DNA of 9,283 nucleotides from Bacillota bacterium (GTDB lineage Bacteria; Bacillota; Clostridia; Clostridiales; Clostridiaceae): assembly GCA_021779235.1 (NCBI GenBank), contig JAJYBA010000057.1, positions 1 through 9,283 on the forward strand. The letters are read 5' to 3'. Of this stretch, positions 1 to 5,660 are shown piece by piece. How positions within the stretch are numbered: position 1 is the stretch's first letter; the number at the start of each line of letters is the position of its first letter. The notes under the pieces are model-generated. The model saw nothing but the letters and a program-made list of their open reading frames with translations. It ran no database searches and had not been told where the DNA came from. Position numbers and translations under genes: made by a program.

Positions 1-165
1 AGCAGCCACAATTTTATCTGATAGCATCTCTAACTTATCATTTACATTAGATAATTCTTTAGCTAGTGTTTCCTTATTTGATATCTCATAAGGGCTTTTA
101 AATGCATCATTAGGAGATAACTTAGAGGTTTCTTCCGTAAATTTAATAAGTTTTAATAAGTTCAT
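1..165 (-). CDS. N-terminal 55 codons of an unrecognised protein (3' end outside window)
   Basis: The minus strand carries an ATG at 165-163 followed by 55 codons with no stop up to the window edge, so the gene is 3'-truncated here. The visible protein starts MNLLKLIKFTEETSKLSPND. It is hydrophilic and probably helical, and the stretch from about residue 29 to 53 (NKETLAKELSNVNDKLEML) has the spacing of leucines and charges expected of a coiled coil. The start is well supported: a GGTGGTG motif (179-173), one base off a full Shine-Dalgarno, ends 7 nt before the ATG and lies in the last codons of the preceding gene. That gene stops only 4 bp upstream, so the two are probably translationally coupled. 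No family is recognised. It is too short to place, and a structural or assembly role is only suggested by the neighbours. Confidence 0.8.
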   Translation of the reverse strand, partial: MNLLKLIKFTEETSKLSPNDAFKSPYEISNKETLAKELSNVNDKLEMLSDKIVAA

Positions 166-169
166 ACTA

Positions 170-478
170 TTACACCACCGGTAAAGTTGGTTCTGTCATT
201 GCAGAGACAGTTGAGGTTTGTGTAGTAAGCCATGATAATAGGGCAGTCTTGGCTCCTAGAAAAGTCATGAGTTCACTTTCTTGAACATAGTCAACAATCT
301 TTTGTATGCTTGTGGGGTATGTTATTTGTAGTCTATATGTTATTTCAACCCCAGTAGTTGGTAGGGGTAATATTCTAACATATAAAACCTGCCCCTGAAT
401 TATATCACATGTAGGATAAATGACATAATAAACAATGTCACCAATACTATATTGTGTAGTAATTGTTTCACTTGGCAT
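170..478 (-). CDS. Small predicted beta-rich protein, 102 aa, paralogue of the preceding gene
   Basis: This is a complete 102-aa reading frame ending in TAA. Near its N-terminus it has the motif YSIGDIVYY (residues 10-18), followed by alternating hydrophobic strands such as GQVLYVRILPLP and VEITYRLQI. This pattern suggests a small beta-barrel (SH3-like) fold, which is inference. A helical segment VQESELMTFLGAKTALLSWL (about 65-84) and a short Thr/Pro-rich tail follow. The same layout occurs in the 101-aa protein encoded immediately upstream at 786-481 (FSIGDACY, then strands, then a helix), so the pair probably arose by tandem duplication. The start ATG lies 2 bp after the upstream TAA and has only a weak GGA (489-487) as ribosome site, which points to coupling. 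No named family is recognised. Small proteins of this kind are common as accessory virion components, but nothing here proves that. Confidence 0.85.
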   Translation of the reverse strand: MPSETITTQYSIGDIVYYVIYPTCDIIQGQVLYVRILPLPTTGVEITYRLQITYPTSIQKIVDYVQESELMTFLGAKTALLSWLTTQTSTVSAMTEPTLPVV

Positions 479-480
479 AA

Positions 481-786
481 TTATAATCCGGCATTAGTAA
501 AAATTGAAACAGACTTTTGAACTAAGAAAGCATTTGCTAGTTCAGTTACTTCAACAGCTGTGTATAAAAGCTGTTCTTCTATTGAAATAGTTGGAGAAGA
601 ACTATAAAAAGTTCCTAGAGCATTTGGTGTAATACTTGGCTGAGCTGTGTAAATAATATCTATTACAGATGAAGAAGAAATTTGGGCATTTATCCCAATT
701 ACTACATATCTAACAATATTACCTGCAGTGGAATCAAATGTATAGCAAGCATCGCCAATTGAGAATTTTGTTAATATATCTGCCAT
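481..786 (-). CDS. Small predicted beta-rich protein, 101 aa, paralogue of the next gene
   Basis: A complete 101-aa frame ending in TAA. The N-terminal motif KFSIGDACYTF (residues 7-17) is followed by hydrophobic alternating segments (NIVRYVVIGI, VIDIIYTAQ) and then a helix-forming segment EQLLYTAVEVTELANAFLV (about 71-89). The motif order matches the 102-aa downstream protein: SIGD-x2-Y at the start, an I-x-I-x-Y-x2-Q-like strand in the middle, and an acidic helix near the end. The start is supported by TTAGGTT (797-794 for the AGGT core) ending 7 nt before the ATG. A 26-bp spacer separates it from the 174-aa gene. There is no signal peptide, no membrane segment and no cysteine pair. Function is unknown; a small structural protein is the simplest guess, made only from context. 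Confidence 0.85.
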   Translation of the reverse strand: MADILTKFSIGDACYTFDSTAGNIVRYVVIGINAQISSSSVIDIIYTAQPSITPNALGTFYSSSPTISIEEQLLYTAVEVTELANAFLVQKSVSIFTNAGL

Positions 787-812
787 TAAAATAACCTAAT
801 TTAAAGTATTAA

Positions 813-1337
813 TTATCCTATTACCTTTGGTTCTTCCGCACCAGAAGGAATCTCTTCGCTGGGTAGTTGTTCTGGCATTGGCTGAGCAATTTCAGGAAGT
901 CCTGGCTCATTTGCTGATTCAGATTCCATGAAACCATTTAATTTTTCAGCATGGAAAACTAGGGTACTTAAAAGAGAACTAATATAAATGTTAGCATCTT
1001 CTGGTGTTAAATCATCGCCATCAAATTGCTTCTCATAATTTGTAATAACACTTTTAAGTTCAGCCAGTTGGGATAGAATTATATCTCTATTTATGACTGT
1101 TTTTTTAAGGGTTGCGGGTGGAGTTACCACATTAGGCATAGTTAATGTATTTGAACTAATACCACCAGGGATTCCCTGGCCGGGTAATTCTGTTGACAAA
1201 TCTAAAGCTACATCCTCTGGTGTAGAGGATGCAGTAAACTCATTTGCTTTTGTAGCATCAGCATTTGGGGTAAGAGTAAGATTTTCTGCCTCTAAAATGA
1301 GTCTTCTTATTGTAGATGGTGGAGTATATAATGACAT
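813..1337 (-). CDS. Unrecognised 174-aa protein with helical core and acidic Pro/Glu tail
   Basis: A complete frame of 174 codons ending in TAA. The protein has three visible parts. An N-terminal amphipathic helix (TIRRLILEAENL, residues 9-20) precedes a Ser/Thr/Pro/Gly-rich stretch to about residue 76. A predicted helical core spans roughly residues 78-136 (DIILSQLAELKSVITNYEKQ, then LTPEDANIYISSLLSTLVFH). The tail, about 137-174, is acidic and proline-rich, ending PKVIG. It has no cysteines and no membrane segment. The start has the best ribosome site in the window, AAGGTG at 1351-1346, ending 8 nt before the ATG. The sequence ILE-A (residues 14-17) fits the (I/L)-x-E/(A,G) consensus known for the T4 prohead protease, but one short match is weak evidence. 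The coding sequence contains two strong hairpins (1208-1234 and 1165-1179). Function unknown. Confidence 0.88.
   Translation of the reverse strand: MSLYTPPSTIRRLILEAENLTLTPNADATKANEFTASSTPEDVALDLSTELPGQGIPGGISSNTLTMPNVVTPPATLKKTVINRDIILSQLAELKSVITNYEKQFDGDDLTPEDANIYISSLLSTLVFHAEKLNGFMESESANEPGLPEIAQPMPEQLPSEEIPSGAEEPKVIG
1165..1179 (-). repeat. Perfect odd-centred palindrome inside the 174-aa gene
   Basis: CCAGGGA-T-TCCCTGG is a perfect 7-bp inverted repeat around a single central base, unusually G+C-rich for this genome. It encodes the Gly-Gln-Gly-Ile-Pro-Gly run. In RNA the loop must open to at least 3 nt, leaving a 6-bp stem. It may simply reflect the codons used for glycine and proline. 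Confidence 0.6.
1208..1234 (-). repeat. Strong RNA hairpin inside the 174-aa gene
   Basis: In the minus-strand transcript CTGCATCCTCT pairs with AGAGGATGTAG around the 5-nt loop ACACC, giving an 11-bp stem with a single G-U pair. The innermost 8 bp (1211-1218 with 1224-1231) are perfect at DNA level. It lies in the codons for Ala-Ser-Ser-Thr-Pro-Glu-Asp-Val, about 105 nt into the gene. There is no T-run after it, so it is not a terminator. Confidence 0.6.
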
Positions 1338-1345
1338 TTAGATAA

Positions 1346-1351
1346 CACCTT
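1346..1351 (-). promoter_or_regulatory. Ribosome binding site of the 174-aa gene
   Basis: AAGGTG on the minus strand ends 8 nt before the ATG at 1337. It is the closest match to the Shine-Dalgarno consensus at optimal spacing in the window. It lies in the 32-bp spacer after the nuclease gene, so the 174-aa gene can initiate independently of the nuclease. Confidence 0.7.
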
Positions 1352-1369
1352 ATGATAAGTTTATATAAG

Positions 1370-2773
1370 TTAATTACTTTTTTTTACAATTCTTTCGCCA
1401 TTCTCGTCCCACATACTAGGAGTTGCCCTGTGTTCACAAAATGGGTGTCTACACAGTAAACAGGATTTTGTATTTGCAGTAAAACTTTTAAGTTTTATGT
1501 GCTGTTTTATGCTTAAAATTTTATCTATAACAGTATCTAAAATATTGTCATGCAAGATAGGTAGCTCATGAATTAATCCTCTAGTATATATAATATAAGC
1601 AGTTTCAACTTTATTTACATTAGGTACAGTGTTTTCTATAAACTTAACATATAAAGATAATTGATTTGCGTATTTATCGTTATTTTTCTTTAACCAAAAT
1701 TCATTATCTATTTTTGAAGTTTTATAGTCTAATAATGTTGCTGTTGAACCATTAATTAAGATTAAGTCAGCTGTTCCATATAAGGAATATGACTTATACT
1801 GCATATTCATTTCATGTTCAGTTAACAGTATTGTGTCAGATGTTATTAACTTAGGTAACGTTATAGTGAAAAATTCTTTAAATCCCGGCACATGTTCAGG
1901 ATAAGTTTCTTGAAGATATAAAAAGGTTTTTGATGTAAGAAACCGCTCATAGGACTTTTGTAGATTTTTATTTTTTGACTTATTATATTTATTAATTAAC
2001 TCTTCAAATGCATTATGCACACAAGAACCAGTAATACTAGCTTCATTGTACATTAAATTTTGATAGTCAATCTCTCTAGTTAAATATCTATCTCTGAAAA
2101 AGATAGGACAGAATTTAAAATCTTCTACTTTAGAATTATTCCATTTGTGTAGTAGTCTGTCAGAAAATACTCCATTTCTTGATGTTATATATGTAAAAAA
2201 TGGATGTAAGCATGCTAATAAAATTTCATTATTCTTACTAAGGGCGCTCCCAGCTATTAACTCATAATTCATATAATGTTTATATAATAAAAATACTTCT
2301 GATAGTGAATCACCTGTATAAGCAATTAAAAAACTTTTATCATATGATATATTATGATCTGTAGCATATTGTCTTAATGATTTTTCTGTGTATAAAATGT
2401 CATTTTTTACTGTTTGTAAAAGAGAATAATCAATTAAAGCATTTTGTAGATTATTTGAACAAAAAGAAACTACTTTTGCATTTAATAAATAGCTTAAATG
2501 TATTTTATGTGTTGATGTGATATATTTATTATAATACATAAAGAAGCAAGTAACGTATTTTTCTAAATCAATTGCTAATTCATGGCAATAGTTAACTAAA
2601 GCATTGAAACTCTCAAAATCAGAGTCTGTTATAAAATGAACATTTCCAGTTTTAATGCTGAGAAAATATAAAACGTTTAAAAGTAATAATTTATGTTCTG
2701 GTTTAATATAATTTTTTATGGATGCATTAATGGCTTCCATACCAGGAAGCATATATTTTGCAGTAAGTATCAT
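1370..2773 (-). CDS. RecB/AddB/Cas4-like PD-(D/E)XK nuclease with predicted Fe-S cluster (467 aa)
   Basis: A predicted DNA exonuclease/nuclease of the PDDEXK_1 (RecB-like) group. Visible motifs, in order: FCPIFF with C222 (the C-P-x2-F motif that supplies the first cluster cysteine); GSCVHNAFEEL with H253; E319/E321 before the core; GTADLILI with D336; LLDYKTSK with D349 and K351, the catalytic D-x-K; ANQLSLY with Q371 and Y375 (motif IV); then C438-x2-C441-x4-C446. These four cysteines match the layout that binds a 4Fe-4S cluster in AddB and Cas4. Catalysis would need a divalent metal bound by D336, D349 and probably E319 or E321. The nuclease domain covers about residues 215-450. Residues 1-210 show no recognised domain and no Walker motif, so it is not an AddB helicase-nuclease. 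The chosen ATG is the first after an in-frame TGA at 2791-2789; GGGG lies only 4 nt before it, a poor ribosome site. Several 60-base lines of this gene count 18-30% G+C against 30-45% in most neighbouring lines, suggesting separate origin. Its biological role (recombination, genome processing or counter-defence) is undetermined. Confidence 0.9.
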   Translation of the reverse strand: MILTAKYMLPGMEAINASIKNYIKPEHKLLLLNVLYFLSIKTGNVHFITDSDFESFNALVNYCHELAIDLEKYVTCFFMYYNKYITSTHKIHLSYLLNAKVVSFCSNNLQNALIDYSLLQTVKNDILYTEKSLRQYATDHNISYDKSFLIAYTGDSLSEVFLLYKHYMNYELIAGSALSKNNEILLACLHPFFTYITSRNGVFSDRLLHKWNNSKVEDFKFCPIFFRDRYLTREIDYQNLMYNEASITGSCVHNAFEELINKYNKSKNKNLQKSYERFLTSKTFLYLQETYPEHVPGFKEFFTITLPKLITSDTILLTEHEMNMQYKSYSLYGTADLILINGSTATLLDYKTSKIDNEFWLKKNNDKYANQLSLYVKFIENTVPNVNKVETAYIIYTRGLIHELPILHDNILDTVIDKILSIKQHIKLKSFTANTKSCLLCRHPFCEHRATPSMWDENGERIVKKSN

Positions 2774-2783
2774 AAAACCCCAG

Positions 2784-2796
2784 GCGGGTCACCCGC
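2784..2796 (-). promoter_or_regulatory. Hairpin just upstream of the nuclease start
   Basis: On the minus strand GCGGGT-G-ACCCGC forms a 5- to 6-bp all but G+C stem ending 10 nt before the nuclease ATG. Its 3' arm can pair instead with the GGGT just before the start (2780-2777), as ACCC-GCCTG-GGGT. The two pairings exclude each other and the second would hide the only SD-like bases. There is no T-run directly after the stem and a G-run intervenes, so a terminator is unlikely. Confidence 0.45.
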
Positions 2797-2798
2797 TC

Positions 2799-2827
2799 AA
2801 CATATGATATATCGTCTTGTCCGACAA
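2799..2827 (-). promoter_or_regulatory. Possible sigma70-type promoter for the nuclease gene
   Basis: TTGTCG (2827-2822) and TATGTT (2804-2799) are separated by 17 bp; each matches the -35 or -10 consensus at 4 of 6 positions. An 11-bp inverted repeat (2817-2827) covers the -35, as an operator might. Transcription would begin near 2792, inside the hairpin. In AT-rich DNA such matches arise by chance, so this is tentative. Confidence 0.22.
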
Positions 2828-2842
2828 AATACCAAGAGTTTC

Positions 2843-3376
2843 CTATAGCTCGTCCATGTCTAATATTTGAACATTATGAGCTATTTCATCCTCTGGCTCA
2901 TTTACAGCCTTCATTGAACTTACAAAAGTATCTATATTTGTAGCAATAGCATTGCTACTACTAAGTTCTGTTTTTATTTCATCTCTTGATAAATTAAGAG
3001 ACTCACTTGCAGCCTCTAATTTAAAAAGCCCATTACCTGTTGGGTGATTCAATAGATTTTGAACAGTGCCTAAAAATGCCTCAGCATACACATTTGCCGC
3101 AATAGCGTATATTAATAAAAATGGAGATAGTTTTGCTTCATCTAATTCAGTATTTTGAGTTGGTTGTATTGGCTGTAAAGGCGGGTTTACGGCTTGCTGT
3201 GACGGTTGTGGCTGTTGTGTAGGTGTAGAAGTGCTTGGTGGTATCACGGGCATATTCTGACCCATAGTGACGGGTTGAGTAGTTACTGTATTATTAGTAT
3301 TTACAGTTGCTGGTTGAGCAACTGTTTGTGAAGTTGCTCGCTGTGGTGATTGAGGTGTTTGCGATGGTATTGGCAT
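2843..3376 (-). CDS. Unrecognised 177-aa protein with Pro/Gln/Thr-rich N-terminal half
   Basis: A complete 177-codon frame ending in TAG. Residues 1-76 are low complexity, dominated by Pro, Gln, Thr, Ser, Val and Asn (for example TPTQQPQPSQQ), and almost certainly disordered. Residues about 77-150 look like a compact helical domain (LSPFLLIYAIAANVYAEAFL, then LFKLEAASESLNLSRDEI). The last 19 residues are acidic, ending ILDMDEL. The hydrophobic stretch at 83-101 carries Tyr, Asn and Glu and is more likely a buried helix than a membrane segment. The ATG is 2 bp after the TAA of the 737-aa gene and has no Shine-Dalgarno motif, so translation probably depends on coupling to that gene, suggesting the two products are made in a set ratio. 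A tether or assembly cofactor for the 737-aa protein is plausible but unproven. The codons of the disordered half are locally G+C-rich (about 55% in one 60-base line). Confidence 0.85.
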   Translation of the reverse strand: MPIPSQTPQSPQRATSQTVAQPATVNTNNTVTTQPVTMGQNMPVIPPSTSTPTQQPQPSQQAVNPPLQPIQPTQNTELDEAKLSPFLLIYAIAANVYAEAFLGTVQNLLNHPTGNGLFKLEAASESLNLSRDEIKTELSSSNAIATNIDTFVSSMKAVNEPEDEIAHNVQILDMDEL

Positions 3377-3378
3377 GA

Positions 3379-5592
3379 TTAAGTTATTCTATTTTGGCTG
3401 GATAAAACATTCATATATTTTTGCATAGCATTTCGTTTTCCAGTTGTTTGAGCATGACTATTAGTATTTTGATCAGTGAATCTAAATTTTATTACCTCAG
3501 CTTGGTCATCTAATGTCCAAGGGTTGTACGATGCAAAGGTTTTACCACCATCTAATGACCAAAAGCCGTTTTCTGCTGTTGCAAATAAATTTTCTACAAT
3601 AGCTTTACACTTGGCAACAATAAATTGTTGTGTTGCAGTTTGTTCATTATATAGAGATTTTAATAATTCTTCTCTTACGGTATTTAATGATTTTAATGGG
3701 TAAAGACTTAAAACCTGGTTTAGCCTATCTTCAACTTTTCGCCTGCCACGTTCAGTATTTAAGTCAATTTCTTTTGGTCTAATGTCTAGATTTCCGCCAG
3801 GTAGTTCAATTAATAGTAAATCGTAATAAATGCCAATTGCTGAATATAATTTATATTCTTTATTAGATTCAACTTCCTGCCCTTTAGAGTCAATTGTAAT
3901 GTAGTTAAAAGAAATTTTGTCAGTTAAATTTTCTGCTGAGTCTGGTATGAAAATTTCCCGTGAATTTTCTGCTGTATCCCAAAAAACTGGCGGTAAGCCA
4001 ACAAAAAATACACCTTCAACAAAGTTGTTGTCTCCTTGATAGGCAGTCTGTAAAATTTCATTCCAATAAGTTCTGCCAAACTGTGCCCCAGGTATTGTGC
4101 TTGCAGAAGATTTATCCTGGATTTGCATGAAAGCATCAATGTAATCTTGCTTGTCAATTGTAGAAACTGAATTTCCATTTACGCTAATAGATTTTCGTAC
4201 TTTATGTGCAATGTAATTATGAACGTTACTAGGAATTCCTAAGGGTTTTGGAGGAAGTTGTTCAAATTCTCGTTTCTTACTGGAGAAATCTAAATTTAAA
4301 ACATATGCTTCAATATAATACACTAAATTTTTTATTCCAGTAGCCTCACCAGAAAATCCACGTAAGACCACTATTGGGGCATTAGTAATTGCCAGTGATT
4401 CACCTAGGTATTCTTTTTGTTCCTTACTTCTATCATTATTATACCCAATATTACCAAAGTATAATTTTGCCTCTTTCTCTTTTACTACAGTAGCCATAAA
4501 TATCTTATTAATTTGGTTTATAATAAGCGCAATAGTAGAGTATAGGGTTGTTAAAGTTGTTTGTGTAGCTTTTTGCGTGTCAAATTTCCTAAGCTCTAAA
4601 GATTCTTTTAAAGCTAATAAAAAGTTTGAATCATATGGACTAGTGGAATTTTTTACAGCATCTAATTTATTAGTAATAAGACTTATAAGATTATTTGGAA
4701 TATCTACTGGTGTTGGGCCATTTGATGACCTAGTTAAAAGCATTTCAATAACTGGCATTGCTTTTTCTGGGTCTAGTATTTGATGTCCCATATGCTCTTG
4801 CCATGTTCTAGCTCTAGCAGTTTCTTTCATTATACCAGTATTTGCTGCATCAAGTATACCTAAAATAAGAGAATCGTAAATCATCATTGGCAATTGATGA
4901 AATGGCAGCATTTGAAGCTGTTCCATTAATAGTAAAGACTCTTCATCTGAAATAAGAGGTTTTAAGTTATTTATAGCAGCAGTAACATATGCTTGTGCAT
5001 TATTAGTTGCATAAGCTTGGACATAACCTGCAGAATCAACCATCGGTTGTGGAAGAGACCCATTTGCACCATGCAAAAGTGATCCTACTGTAACTGGTTT
5101 TTCTACGGCATAGAAAAAATCTGGAAATTTGGGGGTTTTTACAAAAACGTCAGTTGATGTTTTATCAACCCTCCAAAACTTACTTAACTCGTTACTTACT
5201 TGTAATGGATTTCCAGTTTCTACTAATAATGTTAAATTCCATATATAATTATGCAAAGACTCTTTAATAGAAGCTTCCCTAGCTTGAAGTAGAGCTACTT
5301 TCTCCTTACGCAGTTCTTTAGAAAAAAGAGCATTTCCTATGGCTTTATGAAATTCTTTTGCCTCTGGAGAATTCTCGTACTTATATATGTCTAAAATATT
5401 AGCATCACCACCATATTTTTTATTGAAATCATCTAAACCTAAGAAATGTTCAACGTCTTTACCAGACTGTTCCCAGTTTTTATTAAATAAAGAAGTCTCT
5501 GATCCAGTATCAAATGGATTAGCAAGTGTAAGCTTTTCTATTAATGCAAGATATTTTTTTAGTTTATCTGCTAGAGGTGTTTCTATACTCAT
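3379..5592 (-). CDS. Unrecognised 737-aa protein, probably virion structural
   Basis: A complete 737-codon frame ending in TAA. No family is recognised. The protein is soluble, with no signal peptide or membrane segment. Residues 1-125 are charged and helical (LADKLKKYLALIEKLTL; SKELRKEKVALLQAREASIK). A Gly/Pro-containing stretch at about 165-200 leads to another helical region (205-370). Residues 370-600 are mixed alpha/beta with many aromatic residues (VEGVFFVGLPPVFWD, YKLYSAIGIYYDLLLIELPG), as in a structural shell protein. The end (602-737) is again helical then polar. The start has TAGGA (AGGA core at 5606-5603) 10 nt before the ATG. The ATG lies only 16 bp beyond a strong terminator that follows the giant upstream gene. 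The 177-aa gene starts 2 bp after its stop. Size, composition and context suggest a phage particle component, by inference only; a portal-like protein is one alternative but no portal signature is seen. Confidence 0.88.
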   Translation of the reverse strand: MSIETPLADKLKKYLALIEKLTLANPFDTGSETSLFNKNWEQSGKDVEHFLGLDDFNKKYGGDANILDIYKYENSPEAKEFHKAIGNALFSKELRKEKVALLQAREASIKESLHNYIWNLTLLVETGNPLQVSNELSKFWRVDKTSTDVFVKTPKFPDFFYAVEKPVTVGSLLHGANGSLPQPMVDSAGYVQAYATNNAQAYVTAAINNLKPLISDEESLLLMEQLQMLPFHQLPMMIYDSLILGILDAANTGIMKETARARTWQEHMGHQILDPEKAMPVIEMLLTRSSNGPTPVDIPNNLISLITNKLDAVKNSTSPYDSNFLLALKESLELRKFDTQKATQTTLTTLYSTIALIINQINKIFMATVVKEKEAKLYFGNIGYNNDRSKEQKEYLGESLAITNAPIVVLRGFSGEATGIKNLVYYIEAYVLNLDFSSKKREFEQLPPKPLGIPSNVHNYIAHKVRKSISVNGNSVSTIDKQDYIDAFMQIQDKSSASTIPGAQFGRTYWNEILQTAYQGDNNFVEGVFFVGLPPVFWDTAENSREIFIPDSAENLTDKISFNYITIDSKGQEVESNKEYKLYSAIGIYYDLLLIELPGGNLDIRPKEIDLNTERGRRKVEDRLNQVLSLYPLKSLNTVREELLKSLYNEQTATQQFIVAKCKAIVENLFATAENGFWSLDGGKTFASYNPWTLDDQAEVIKFRFTDQNTNSHAQTTGKRNAMQKYMNVLSSQNRIT

Positions 5593-5602
5593 ATTATTTA
5601 AT

Positions 5603-5606
5603 TCCT
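5603..5606 (-). promoter_or_regulatory. Ribosome binding site of the 737-aa gene
   Basis: AGGA (within TAGGAA) on the minus strand, 10 nt before the ATG at 5592. It begins 2 nt after the T-run of the terminator at 5609-5638, so any transcript that ends there lacks it, while read-through RNA carries it unpaired next to the hairpin. Confidence 0.55.
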
Positions 5607-5608
5607 AT

Positions 5609-5638
5609 AAAAATTGAGGCCAATATTTTGGCCTCAAT
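5609..5638 (-). terminator. Intrinsic (rho-independent) terminator after the giant gene
   Basis: On the minus strand ATTGAGGCCAA and TTGGCCTCAAT form a perfect 11-bp stem around the 4-nt loop AATA, followed at once by a run of T (TTTTT counting the last stem base, then ATA). It starts 22 bp past the TAG of the giant gene. On the plus strand there is no T-run after the stem, so it acts in one direction, matching gene orientation. It lies inside an otherwise continuous gene series. Confidence 0.88.
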
Positions 5639-5660
5639 CAGTTTAATCTAAAACATATCT

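Larger units (their letters stand above)
2774..2842 (-). other. Leader-like spacer upstream of the nuclease gene
   Basis: This 69-bp gap between the 177-aa gene and the nuclease gene is the longest spacer in the window apart from the terminator region, and is richer in G+C than either side of the nuclease start. It holds two compact inverted repeats, TTGTC-C-GACAA (2817-2827) and GCGGGT-C-ACCCGC (2784-2796), whose centres are 32 bp apart. A possible promoter overlaps the first. In the third frame it is also open without a start codon (see findings). It could be a small control region for the nuclease; no known regulator site is recognised. Confidence 0.5.

Noticed and set aside
1338..1369. 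Promoter in the 32-bp gap after the nuclease gene (TATATAA-like bases)
   Set aside because: The gap is too short for a full promoter and the match is only an AT-rich run; I could not find a fitting -35.
2777..2796. The same hairpin as an intrinsic terminator for the 177-aa gene
   Set aside because: The stem is only 5-6 bp, and seven bases including four G separate it from a run of just four T that abuts the nuclease ATG.
2784..2820. The spacer hairpin as a tRNA part or CRISPR repeat
   Set aside because: No acceptor, T-arm or anticodon arm can be assembled around it, and the palindrome occurs once with no regularly spaced copies.
2870..2876. Slippery site for programmed -1 frameshift near the end of the 177-aa gene
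   Set aside because: Reading the overlap codon by codon gave no X-XXY-YYZ heptamer in the correct frame.
3924..4178. 84-codon minus-strand frame inside the 737-aa gene
   Set aside because: Wholly contained in another frame of a long, convincing gene, with no ribosome site noted or reason for a nested gene.
4965..4973. TATAAATA on the minus strand, identical to the T4 late promoter box (also near 6205-6212)
   Set aside because: Both copies lie inside coding sequence, where Ile-Asn-Asn codons produce it, and none precedes a gene start.
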